Part shown: in pieces, positions 1-6,233 of the stretch
How positions within the stretch are numbered: position 1 is the first letter of the stretch
How the letters are laid out: each line of letters opens with the position of its first letter
Assembly: GCA_945918315.1 (NCBI GenBank)
Contig: CAMEIK010000068.1
Span: forward strand, 1-6,275
Source: an uncultured Clostridia bacterium
Lineage (GTDB): Bacteria > Bacillota > Clostridia > Oscillospirales > Oscillospiraceae
Direction: 5' to 3'
Length of the DNA stretch: 6,275 nucleotides
Notes under the pieces: generated by a model
What the model was told of the DNA's origin: nothing
The model's database searches: none
The model's input: only the letters and a program-made list of their open reading frames with translations
Made by a program: the position numbers and the translations under genes

Positions 1-1
1 C

Positions 2-379
2 GCCAGGGCCCGGATTCTGCGCACCATAGACTATCAGAAGGACCGGGAAGGCTTTCTTGTCTATGAAAAGGCTTCCGGCGAACCCATCGGCTTTGCCGGG
101 GTGCGGGAAGTATCCCAGGGCGTTTGGGAGGAAACGGGAATCTGCCTGGGTCCGGAATTCCAGCGGAAAGGCTACGGAAAGCAGATTCTTCTTTGCCTCA
201 TGCGCTATTGCCGGGACCGCCTTCAGGGCCGGTGGTTTCTGTACTCCACCCGGGCGGAAAACCTGGCTTCCAAAGCCCTTGCCCGGTCCCTGGGGTTTAC
301 ACTCGCCGGCACGGAAGCCAGGACGGACCCACGGACAGAACAACCATACACCCTGGAGCAGTACCAGGTCTCTTTGTGA
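2..379 (+). CDS. GNAT family N-acetyltransferase, 3' part only
   Basis: This is the C-terminal 125 residues of a GNAT acetyltransferase. The reading frame is open from the first bases of the window, so the true start lies outside it; the internal GTG at 101 falls in the middle of the fold and is not a start. The fragment shows the beta strands typical of the fold (GFLVYEK, then EPIGFAGVREV). The acetyl-CoA pyrophosphate-binding motif A follows at about residues 52 to 60 (EFQRKGYGK, matching Q/R-x-x-G-x-G/A), and then a motif B-like segment with Asn and LASKALARSLGF. Family knowledge says such enzymes move an acetyl group from acetyl-CoA to an amine in the cytoplasm; the acceptor cannot be told from this fragment. 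It ends with TGA about 170 bases before the transporter operon, which has its own promoter, so a functional link is not implied. No convincing terminator follows it. Confidence 0.85.
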   Translation, partial: ARARILRTIDYQKDREGFLVYEKASGEPIGFAGVREVSQGVWEETGICLGPEFQRKGYGKQILLCLMRYCRDRLQGRWFLYSTRAENLASKALARSLGFTLAGTEARTDPRTEQPYTLEQYQVSL

Positions 380-417
380 AATGTCAAAATTGTTTCATCA
401 GATTTTACAAATATTTT

Positions 418-430
418 ACAAAAATTTTGT
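418..430. promoter_or_regulatory. AT-rich inverted repeat upstream of the transporter promoter
   Basis: ACAAAA at 418-423 and TTTTGT at 425-430 form a perfect 6-bp inverted repeat around a single A, within a very AT-rich stretch (about 381-434). It lies roughly 60 bases upstream of the -10 box. It could be a regulator site or an AT-rich upstream element. AT-rich palindromes also arise by chance, so this is a weak call. Confidence 0.25.
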
Positions 431-468
431 TGTATTCGTAGAAAGATGGAATCCCGCTGAGCTCGTCA

Positions 469-496
469 TTGCATTTCTTGTCAAAAGTTGTATAAT
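469..496 (+). promoter_or_regulatory. Probable promoter of the ABC transporter operon
   Basis: A perfect -10 hexamer TATAAT lies at 491-496. The best -35 at a usual distance is TTGCAT at 469-474 (16-bp spacer), which matches only 3 of 6 consensus bases. A better-looking TTGTCA at 478-483 is only 7 bp from the -10 box and cannot pair with it. Transcription would begin near 503 and leave a leader of about 45 bases before the ATG at 548. The strong -10 with a poor -35, overlapping a palindrome, suggests a regulated promoter; this is inference. Confidence 0.6.
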
Positions 497-502
497 TATA
501 CA
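489..502. promoter_or_regulatory. Perfect 14-bp palindrome over the -10 box, candidate operator
   Basis: TGTATAATTATACA is an exact palindrome (TGTATAA / TTATACA) that contains the whole -10 hexamer. A dimeric repressor bound here would block RNA polymerase. It is AT-rich like Fur, PerR and Zur sites of Firmicutes, but those have a 7-1-7 layout with a central spacer base and this one has none. It also does not fit the longer TnrA/GlnR consensus. The regulator is therefore not identified. Confidence 0.5.
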
Positions 503-535
503 CGGCTTGGGTTTTCTCAAGCAAATTCGCAACAT

Positions 536-540
536 GGAGG
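536..540 (+). promoter_or_regulatory. Ribosome binding site fixing the start of the binding-protein gene
   Basis: GGAGG lies 7 bases before the ATG at 548. It decides for this start over an in-frame TTG at 488, which would lie inside the promoter and put 20 residues in front of a complete lipoprotein signal peptide. Confidence 0.85.
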
Positions 541-547
541 AAAAGAA

Positions 548-1819
548 ATGAAAAAGTATATCGCAATGCTTCTGGCAGTGGTCATGCTTCTGGGTCTGTG
601 CGCCTGCGCCAAGACCGAGACCCCCGCTCCCACAACTTCCGCCGCTCCCGCCGCGGACAATACTCCCCAGGAAACCGTTGCTTCCGGAACCGAGGCTCCC
701 ACCGTGGATCAGACCACCTTTGAAGAGCTGCTGGATGCCGGCAAGAAGAACGGCAACAAGCTCACCATTTACAGCACCCACTCCGTAGCCGTCAGCGCCC
801 TTGAGGCCTTTGCCAACAAGTTCGGCATCGACATCAACATGGTTGAGGGCACCCAGATCGGCGACAACAACCAGATCACCCAGGTTGCCACCGAAGTCTC
901 CAGCGGTGTTGCCGGCGCCGACCTGATCTTCATTCAGGATGGCGCCCGTACCGTCTCCGAGCTGGTGGACGAGGGCTATGTCTACAACTGGTACAACCAG
1001 GAGATCCTGGACGCGGTCGGCGCCGACTGCGAGCCTCTGCTGGTTTGGGACTACTGCAACAAGGTCTTCATTTACAGCACCGACTATGTGGCTGACGGCG
1101 AGATCACCAACATCTGGTACGCCACCGATCCTCAGTACGCCGGCACCATGCAGATGAAGAACCCCGAAAAGGAAGGCGTCAACATGAACTTCCTGGTCAT
1201 GCTGACCTCCGACGAGAATGCCGCCAGGATGGCTGACGCGTACAAGGCCTACTACGGCACCGACATCGTTCTGGATCCCGACTGCCCCAACGCCGGCTAT
1301 CAGTGGATTAAGATGATGTACCAGAACGGCGCGGTTCTGGGTGACTCCGACGGCGATATCGCCAAGGCTATCGGCAACCCCGAGCAGGAGTCCGACACCA
1401 AGTGGTCCGCCCTCATCACCCTGAACAAGTACATCAAGAGCCGCAAGGACTCCACCAAGAACCCCGGCAACTATACTCTGGACTACGTGAAGGATATGAA
1501 CCCCGTTTCCGGCTTCATTTATCCCATCTACGGCCTGATCACCAAGAACGCCGATAACCCCGAGCTGGCCAAGGCTTTCCTGGTATGGCTGTTCACCGAG
1601 GAAGGCTGGATCGGCGACGGCACCACCACTCAGCGTGACGGCTCCGTCTACAAGGGAATGTCCGGCCGCTTCGGCGACTACTCCGGCAACCAGTCCCTGG
1701 CCGTTGCCGAAGGTGACCTGCCCGTGTCCGAGTGGAAGAAGATCCTGATTCAGGAAGATCCCATCTACGCCGCTGCCCACCGGGCTGACGTGGAAGACTT
1801 CATCAAGCTGATCAAGTAA
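548..1819 (+). CDS. ABC transporter substrate-binding lipoprotein (ferric-iron-type family)
   Basis: This 423-residue protein captures the solute outside the membrane and delivers it to the permease encoded next. Residues 1-20 are a lipoprotein signal peptide: MKK, a hydrophobic stretch, then LCAC with Cys20 as the likely lipidated residue. Residues 21 to about 60 form an Ala/Thr/Pro-rich tether. From about residue 72 the fold of the extracellular solute-binding protein family begins, with LTIYSTHS (72-79), then a region matching these proteins' usual start (EAFANKFGIDINMV). Near residues 325-350 comes YPIYGLITKNADNPELAKAF, followed by WLFTEEGW, the usual C-terminal-lobe signature. The length is slightly above that of typical FbpA-like proteins because of the tether. 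The family includes iron(III), 2-aminoethylphosphonate, thiamine and polyamine binders. I could not place the Tyr-Tyr metal site of FbpA with confidence, so the substrate stays open. Strongly C-biased codons suggest high expression. Confidence 0.88.
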   Translation: MKKYIAMLLAVVMLLGLCACAKTETPAPTTSAAPAADNTPQETVASGTEAPTVDQTTFEELLDAGKKNGNKLTIYSTHSVAVSALEAFANKFGIDINMVEGTQIGDNNQITQVATEVSSGVAGADLIFIQDGARTVSELVDEGYVYNWYNQEILDAVGADCEPLLVWDYCNKVFIYSTDYVADGEITNIWYATDPQYAGTMQMKNPEKEGVNMNFLVMLTSDENAARMADAYKAYYGTDIVLDPDCPNAGYQWIKMMYQNGAVLGDSDGDIAKAIGNPEQESDTKWSALITLNKYIKSRKDSTKNPGNYTLDYVKDMNPVSGFIYPIYGLITKNADNPELAKAFLVWLFTEEGWIGDGTTTQRDGSVYKGMSGRFGDYSGNQSLAVAEGDLPVSEWKKILIQEDPIYAAAHRADVEDFIKLIK

Positions 1820-1846
1820 AGATTCTTCTTATCGCAGCGAAGCATT

Positions 1847-1877
1847 GGAAAGGGATGGCCCAGTGCCATCCCTTTCC
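1847..1877 (+). promoter_or_regulatory. Strong intercistronic stem-loop after the binding-protein gene
   Basis: A perfect 13-bp stem (1847-1859 with 1865-1877) closes a 5-base loop, CCAGT, 27 bases after the stop codon. No run of T follows, so it is not a clean intrinsic terminator. It is better read as an mRNA-stabilising or attenuating element that keeps the upstream message abundant. This is the usual way binding proteins are made in excess of permeases. Confidence 0.75.
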
Positions 1878-1888
1878 TCCATATATCC

Positions 1889-1922
1889 GTGGGTTTCCTT
1901 GGCGGTGCCGTGGGGAACCCGC
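1889..1922 (+). promoter_or_regulatory. Second intercistronic stem-loop next to the permease ribosome binding site
   Basis: GTGGGTTTCC (1889-1898) pairs with bases 1913-1922 over 10 bp, including two G-U pairs, around a 14-base loop that can itself form a small GGC/GCC stem. It ends three bases before the AGGGAG (1926-1931) that serves the ATG at 1939. It could therefore limit ribosome access or simply follow the first hairpin as a second brake. The structure is visible; the role is inferred. Confidence 0.5.
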
Positions 1923-1938
1923 ATCAGGGAGTTAGAAA

Positions 1939-3735
1939 ATGAAGAAATCCATCAACAAGATCAAAACCTTTTTCAGCAAGCCCTATAATATTCTGCTGAT
2001 CGTTCTGATGGTCACCCTGACCTACCTGGTGATTCTGCCGCTTTTTTCCATTGTAGGAGATACCTTTGTGGTCCACGCCTCGGAAAAATCCAGAGTCGGC
2101 CAGCCGGTTGGCAGCTTTACCCTCTATCACTGGCTTCGGGCCTTTGCCAGTGATTATAGTAAAATCCTGATCTGGGAGCCTCTTTGGCACAGCCTGTATA
2201 CCTCGGCCCTGTCCTGCCTGGTAGCCATTGTCATCGGCGGCGGCTTCGCCTGGCTGGTAACCCGGACCGACCTTCGGTGGAAGAAGGTGCTGACAAAGCT
2301 CTTCATCTTCCCCTACATCATGCCCTCCTGGACCCTGGCGCTGGCATGGCGGAACTTCTTTAAGAACGCCGTGATTGGCGGCGCCCCCGGCATCTTTACC
2401 GCCCTCACCGGCATCACCATTCCCGACTGGTTTGCCTACGGTCCTTTCCCCATTATCGTCACCACCGGCCTGCACTACTCTCCTTTTGCCTATATTCTCA
2501 TCGGCGGCGTTCTGAGAAATATGGACGCCAACCTGGAGGAAGCGGCCATTATCCTGAGAACCAACAAGCTCCGGATGTTCACGAAGATCACCATTCCCAT
2601 GGTCATGCCCGCGGTGATGAGTACCATTATCCTGGTATTTTCCAGCGGCATGAGCTCCTTCGCGGTGCCCCAGTTCCTGGGTCTGCCGGTGCGATACTAT
2701 GTGCTGACTACGGAAATGTACTCCACCATCCAGGGCACCAACCCCGGTGTGGGCTACATCATCGCCATCCTCATGATGGTCATTTCCGTCGGCATCATGC
2801 TTGCCAACCAGTACATGATCGGCACCCGGAAATCCTATGCCACCGTCACCGGCAAGAGCGCCAACATCTCCCTGTTCCACCTGAAGAAGCTGCGGACCGT
2901 GGTTTCTCTGCTGGTGGTGCTGGTGGTGCTGTGCATGTCCGTGATTCCCATGATTTCCTTCGTGCTCCAGTCCCTGATCCTCACCGACGGCAACTACCAC
3001 CTGTCCAACATGACCCTGGACTTCTGGATCGGCATCTCCAAGGGCGGCAACGATTATCAGGATAAGGCCGGCATTCTGCGCAACGCCGATGTCTGGAAGA
3101 CCCTGTTTAACTCTCTGAAGCTGTCCTTCACCTGCGCCATCGGCGCCGGTACCGTGGGCTTCCTGGCCGGCTACTCCATCGTCCGCCGCCGGGGCAGCAG
3201 CCTCAGCCGGTTCGTGGAGAACCTGACCTTCATTCCCTACCTGATTCCTTCCATGGCCTTCTCCGCCATCTACCTGTCCATGTTCTCCCAGCAGCGGGGC
3301 ATCATCCCCTCCCTGTACGGCACCTTCGCGCTGCTTGCCCTGATCGGTACCGTCAAGTATCTGCCCATGGCTTCCCGCAGCGGCGTCAACTCCATGCTGC
3401 AGCTGTCTCCGGAGATAGAAGAGGCGGGTGTCATTATGGGTATCCCCTGGTGGAAACGAATGACACGGATCATTGTTCCCATTCAGAAATCCACCATCGT
3501 ATCCGGCTATCTTCTCCCCTTCGTTTCCTGCATGCGGGAGCTGAGCCTGTTCGTCATCCTGGTCACGGCAAACAACCGTGTGCTGACCACCCTGCTGTTC
3601 TTCTATGATGAAAAGGGCTGGGCCCAGTACGGCAATGCCATCAACCTGTTGATTATCTTTATTGTGCTGCTGGTGAATTTCGTTGTGGAAAAGCTCACGG
3701 GCGCTTCCATTGAAAAGGGCGTAGGAGGAAATTAG
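1939..3735 (+). CDS. ABC transporter permease with two fused transmembrane domains (iron(III)-type)
   Basis: This 598-residue membrane protein forms the complete translocation channel. It holds two BPD_transp_1 domains in tandem, with about twelve membrane segments at roughly 17-40, 85-108, 119-137, 168-190, 222-245, 270-292, 317-345, 395-417, 430-450, 460-478, 520-542 and 567-588. Each half has the cytoplasmic EAA loop that docks on the ATPase. The second is canonical (E495-A-G, Gly501, then IIVP to Pro514). The first (E201-A-A to Pro220) has Arg207 where Gly is expected. A single fused permease of this length is typical of FbpB/SfuB-like iron(III), aminoethylphosphonate and thiamine importers. 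The start is the ATG preceded by AGGGAG 7 bases upstream. The gene lies 119 bases after the binding protein, separated by two stem-loops, and one base before the ATPase gene. Its first ~200 bases use more A/T-ending codons than the rest. Confidence 0.9.
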   Translation: MKKSINKIKTFFSKPYNILLIVLMVTLTYLVILPLFSIVGDTFVVHASEKSRVGQPVGSFTLYHWLRAFASDYSKILIWEPLWHSLYTSALSCLVAIVIGGGFAWLVTRTDLRWKKVLTKLFIFPYIMPSWTLALAWRNFFKNAVIGGAPGIFTALTGITIPDWFAYGPFPIIVTTGLHYSPFAYILIGGVLRNMDANLEEAAIILRTNKLRMFTKITIPMVMPAVMSTIILVFSSGMSSFAVPQFLGLPVRYYVLTTEMYSTIQGTNPGVGYIIAILMMVISVGIMLANQYMIGTRKSYATVTGKSANISLFHLKKLRTVVSLLVVLVVLCMSVIPMISFVLQSLILTDGNYHLSNMTLDFWIGISKGGNDYQDKAGILRNADVWKTLFNSLKLSFTCAIGAGTVGFLAGYSIVRRRGSSLSRFVENLTFIPYLIPSMAFSAIYLSMFSQQRGIIPSLYGTFALLALIGTVKYLPMASRSGVNSMLQLSPEIEEAGVIMGIPWWKRMTRIIVPIQKSTIVSGYLLPFVSCMRELSLFVILVTANNRVLTTLLFFYDEKGWAQYGNAINLLIIFIVLLVNFVVEKLTGASIEKGVGGN

Positions 3736-3736
3736 A

Positions 3737-4849
3737 ATGCCAACAATCAGACTTGTAAATATTACCAAACAGTTTTCCAAGGGCTCCAAGGCCGTGGATC
3801 ATCTGAACCTGACCATCGAGGACGGTCACTTTGTCTCCCTGCTGGGTCCCTCCGGCTGCGGCAAGACCACCACCCTGCGTATGATCGCGGGTCTGGAAAC
3901 CCCCACCGACGGTGAGATCTACTTTGACGACACCTGCGTTTTCTCCAACGAGAAGGGCATCAACGTGTCCCCCGACAAGCGGAACGTGGGCTTCCTGTTC
4001 CAGAACTATGCTCTTTGGCCCCATATGACCGTCCGCAGGAACATTGCCTTCGGTCTGGAAAACATGAAGTGGGACAAGAAGAAAATCGAAAACCGGGTGG
4101 CGGAGATCTGCAAGGCCATGCGGATTGAAGAATACGTGGACCGTTACCCCGCGGAGCTTTCCGGCGGCCAGCAGCAGCGTGTCGCCATCGCCCGTACCCT
4201 GGCCCCCAATCCCCGGGTGCTGCTGATGGACGAGCCCCTTTCCAACCTGGATGCCAAGCTTCGCAACGACATGCGGGCAGAGCTGAAGCGGCTGCATAAG
4301 GATACCGGCGCCACCTTCATCTACGTGACCCATGACCAGCTGGAGGCCATGACCCTTTCCACCCGGATCTGCCTGATGAAGCTGGGTGTTCTGCAGCAGT
4401 ACAGCTCTCCTCTGGAGCTCTACGGCAAGCCCGCGAACCTCTTTACCGCGGACTTTGTGGGCAATCCCAGCATCAACCTGATCCCCATGACCGCCGAAGC
4501 CCGCGGCGACGGCGTGAAGCTTTCCAGCGCAGACCTGAAGCTGACCTTCCGGCCCAACGAGGCGGTGACCCTGCCGGAAAGCGGCAAGGTGGTACTGGGC
4601 ATCCGGCCTGAGTTCCTGAAGCAGCAGGCCGAAAACGCGGTGGATGCCCAGGTGGAGTCCTCCCTCCCCTCCGGCATGGAGACCATTCTGGTGACCAGGG
4701 TTGGGGCTCAGCGGCTCACCTCCGTGATCTTCGGCGACGTGGACTTTGTGGCCGGTGAGAACCTGAAAATGGGCTTCTCCGGGAATAAGTACCAGCTCTT
4801 TGACGCCGACACCGGCATGCGGCTCACCAGCGGTTCCCTGGAGGTCTGA
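3737..4849 (+). CDS. ABC transporter ATP-binding protein (MalK/FbpC/PotA type)
   Basis: This 370-residue cytoplasmic ATPase drives the importer and presumably works as a dimer on the two EAA loops of the permease. All nucleotide-binding motifs are intact: Walker A GPSGCGKT at 37-44, Q-loop Gln89 in [13 protein letters not shown], signature LSGGQQQR at 141-148, Walker B LLMDEP at 162-167 with catalytic Glu166, D-loop SNLD to 172, and H-loop His199. After about residue 235 comes a TOBE-type C-terminal domain, with GIRPE at 288-292. This places it in the family of iron, polyamine and sugar importers rather than exporters. AGGAGG (3723-3728), inside the end of the permease gene, sits 8 bases before the ATG, and the single-base gap to the permease stop indicates translational coupling. 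The substrate cannot be read from the ATPase. The gene ends 18 bases before a strong terminator, closing the operon. Confidence 0.95.
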   Translation: MPTIRLVNITKQFSKGSKAVDHLNLTIEDGHFVSLLGPSGCGKTTTLRMIAGLETPTDGEIYFDDTCVFSNEKGINVSPDKRNVGFLFQNYALWPHMTVRRNIAFGLENMKWDKKKIENRVAEICKAMRIEEYVDRYPAELSGGQQQRVAIARTLAPNPRVLLMDEPLSNLDAKLRNDMRAELKRLHKDTGATFIYVTHDQLEAMTLSTRICLMKLGVLQQYSSPLELYGKPANLFTADFVGNPSINLIPMTAEARGDGVKLSSADLKLTFRPNEAVTLPESGKVVLGIRPEFLKQQAENAVDAQVESSLPSGMETILVTRVGAQRLTSVIFGDVDFVAGENLKMGFSGNKYQLFDADTGMRLTSGSLEV

Positions 4850-4867
4850 CATACCTTTTTCCCTGAC

Positions 4868-4902
4868 AAAAACCAGGCTGCCTAAAAAGCAGCCTGGTTT
4901 TT
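4868..4902. terminator. Bidirectional intrinsic terminator between convergent genes
   Basis: CCAGGCTGC (4873-4881) pairs with GCAGCCTGG (4889-4897) around a 7-base loop. The stem is extended by five A-T pairs, giving 14 bp in all. The T-run at 4898-4902 ends the transporter operon on the + strand. The A-run at 4868-4872 gives a T-run on the - strand, so the same hairpin can end the DUF362 transcript, whose stop codon is about 65 bases away. Confidence 0.92.
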
Positions 4903-4967
4903 CCATAATTCAGGGATCCGTCCATCTTTCAACGGGACGTCACAGGAGGCCCCCTACGCACTCCAAC

Positions 4968-6119
4968 TCATTTCCCATTCGTTCTCTTCCCCCGGGTCAG
5001 TCTGCCGACAAATGGCTCGTAGGCCTTCATGGCTCCCTTGGGGCAGAACTCGCCGCAGCAGAAGCAGCTGATGCACTTGTTCCGCTCAATTTTGGGCCGC
5101 CCGCTTACCATGGTGATGGCCTTGGCGGGGCAGCCAATCACGCATTTTCCGCAGCCCACGCAGGTTTTGTCCGGCTTGGGCCTCGTGACCAGCATACCCT
5201 TTGCCAGCCGGTGAAACCACTCACTGCGAAGGCCCCAGAAGCGAATATCCACCGGAGGCTGGAGCTTAAAATCCGGCACACGGAAAGGCTCCGGATCCCC
5301 GAACAGGGAAAGTGCCCGGGCATTTTCCGGGATTAGGCCCCGGTCCGCCGCTTCGGCGAGGGTGGGCACGCCGTCCTTTCCCAAACCGATGAGGTCAGCC
5401 GCCAGAAGATCCAGGGCGTGGGGATTGAAAGAGGCCAGAAGAACCCCCACATGCCGGGGATCCCCATAGGAGGGGCCGTTTCCCTCCATGGCGAGCACAC
5501 CGTCGCAGATGGAAAGACGGGGCTTTAAGAAGCCGCACAGGTCCACCAGCATGGAAGCGAACGCTTCATGGGTGGGGAAACGGTAGTGAAACTCCGTCTT
5601 ATGGGTTCCGGTGATGGCTCCGAACATATTCTTGCAGGCGCCGGTGTAGCCCATAAGGGCGTGGGTCTTCAGCTTGCACAGGTCAATAATGGCGTCCGCT
5701 TTCAGCAGGTAATCACAGCACCAAAAGGAAGGCAGCACCTTTCCCTCCGGCACCCGCACCTCGGTCTCGCCGAAATCCTCGTTGAGCCTTGCCCCCGTCC
5801 GGGTCACCTGGGTCATCCCCGTTGCCCGGTACACCGCGTCCAGAAAGGGCTTGCGATAGGGACCTCCGGGGCTGTCCCCCACTATAACCTCCGCACCCCG
5901 CTCCGTAAGGCGGCGGCACAGAGCGCAGACCACCTCAGGATGGGGTGTGGCCGCTTTCTCCGGGCCGTGGGCAACGACCAGGTTTGCTTTCACCGCGATC
6001 TTCATCCCGGGCTTTACCCAACTCAGGGCGTCCAGAGGCGCAAAGAGGGCATCCATCGCCTGTTCCACCGTCTCCGGTGCGTAGTTTTCGCATCCAACGA
6101 TGCTGACCCGTCCGTCCAT
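4968..6119 (-). CDS. DUF362 domain protein with C-terminal double [4Fe-4S] ferredoxin motif
   Basis: This 383-residue protein has no signal peptide and is probably cytoplasmic; its function is unknown. The DUF362 domain covers about residues 5-300, with KANLV (44-48), TPHP (58-61), GDSPGG (81-86), KLKTH (149-153), KNMFG (163-167) and MEGNGP (211-216), all in the usual order. Two CxxCxxCxxxCP motifs follow, with Cys at 320, 323, 326, 330 and at 349, 352, 355, 359; both are complete and should bind two [4Fe-4S] clusters. Cys354 is an extra cysteine inside the second motif. The family is known as uncharacterised Fe-S proteins, common in anaerobes, and an electron-transfer or redox role is inference. 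Two in-frame ATGs occur, at 6125 and 6119. I chose 6119 because AAGGAG lies 9 bases before it but only 3 before 6125; the longer form would add Met-Asp. It is convergent with the transporter operon and appears to be transcribed alone. Confidence 0.9.
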   Translation of the reverse strand: MDGRVSIVGCENYAPETVEQAMDALFAPLDALSWVKPGMKIAVKANLVVAHGPEKAATPHPEVVCALCRRLTERGAEVIVGDSPGGPYRKPFLDAVYRATGMTQVTRTGARLNEDFGETEVRVPEGKVLPSFWCCDYLLKADAIIDLCKLKTHALMGYTGACKNMFGAITGTHKTEFHYRFPTHEAFASMLVDLCGFLKPRLSICDGVLAMEGNGPSYGDPRHVGVLLASFNPHALDLLAADLIGLGKDGVPTLAEAADRGLIPENARALSLFGDPEPFRVPDFKLQPPVDIRFWGLRSEWFHRLAKGMLVTRPKPDKTCVGCGKCVIGCPAKAITMVSGRPKIERNKCISCFCCGEFCPKGAMKAYEPFVGRLTRGKRTNGK

Positions 6120-6128
6120 ATCCATCCG

Positions 6129-6134
6129 CTCCTT
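6129..6134 (-). promoter_or_regulatory. Ribosome binding site deciding the DUF362 start
   Basis: On the - strand AAGGAG is followed by CGG and the first ATG (6125), then by a second in-frame ATG two codons later (6119). A 3-base gap is too short for efficient initiation and a 9-base gap is within the normal range, which favours the second ATG. Confidence 0.65.
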
Positions 6135-6160
6135 TTGTCGGTATGTTTTCCTGATTGCTT

Positions 6161-6190
6161 ATTATGGTATCGTAAAACGATAAATTGGAA
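6161..6190 (-). promoter_or_regulatory. Possible promoter of the DUF362 gene
   Basis: On the - strand CATAAT (6166 down to 6161) matches 5 of 6 bases of the -10 consensus and lies about 27 bases upstream of the ribosome binding site. The best -35 at 18 bp is TTCCAA (6190 down to 6185), only 3 of 6. The call rests mainly on the -10 box and its position. Confidence 0.4.
6168..6182. promoter_or_regulatory. Inverted repeat in the DUF362 promoter spacer, candidate operator
   Basis: TATCGT (6168-6173) and ACGATA (6177-6182) are exact inverted copies around AAA. The repeat lies one base upstream of the proposed -10 box of the DUF362 gene, where a bound regulator would interfere with transcription. 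The regulator is not identified. Confidence 0.4.
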
Positions 6191-6233
6191 TTCAGGTTAT
6201 CGGTTTTAATAAGCACACTGATAAATTAGAATT
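6179..6233. repeat. 14-bp imperfect direct repeat upstream of the DUF362 gene
   Basis: GATAAATTGGAATT (6179-6192) recurs as GATAAATTAGAATT (6220-6233), 13 of 14 bases identical, with starts 41 bp apart. It lies in non-coding AT-rich DNA. The 41-bp period is close to four helical turns, so both copies would face the same side; whether a protein binds them is unknown. Confidence 0.5.

Noticed and set aside
377..397. Possible terminator after the GNAT gene
   Set aside because: Only TGAAA and TTTCA can pair, a 5-bp AT-rich stem with an 11-base loop and no T-run, so it is too weak.
478..483. TTGTCA as the -35 box of the operon promoter
   Set aside because: It matches 5 of 6 bases but lies only 7 bp from TATAAT, and no -10-like hexamer lies 16-18 bp downstream.
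57..551. + strand open frame of 164 residues across the GNAT fragment and the promoter region
   Set aside because: It is out of frame with the GNAT motifs and runs through the AT-rich promoter into the start of the binding-protein gene.
416..1780. Long antisense open frame across the binding-protein gene (454 residues)
   Set aside because: It mirrors the C-biased codons of the real gene: composition is dominated by Gly, Val and Leu, there is no ribosome binding site or recognisable domain, and it runs into the promoter region.
1924..3789. Antisense open frame of 621 residues spanning the whole permease gene
   Set aside because: Its composition is extremely rich in Gly, His, Gln and Asp, with no domain. 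It arises because the permease uses few codons whose complements are stops. The + strand frame has twelve membrane segments and two EAA loops.
3695..4906. Antisense open frame of 403 residues across the ATPase gene
   Set aside because: It is a shadow of an unmistakable ABC ATPase, and its proposed start lies beyond the terminator.
4944..4949. AGGAGG between the terminator and the DUF362 stop codon
   Set aside because: No start codon with an open frame follows at a usable distance on the + strand, so it is an orphan match.
5568..6209. + strand open frame of 213 residues inside the DUF362 gene
   Set aside because: It lies opposite a well-conserved DUF362 domain, has no credible ribosome binding site, and shows His/Gly/Leu-rich shadow composition.
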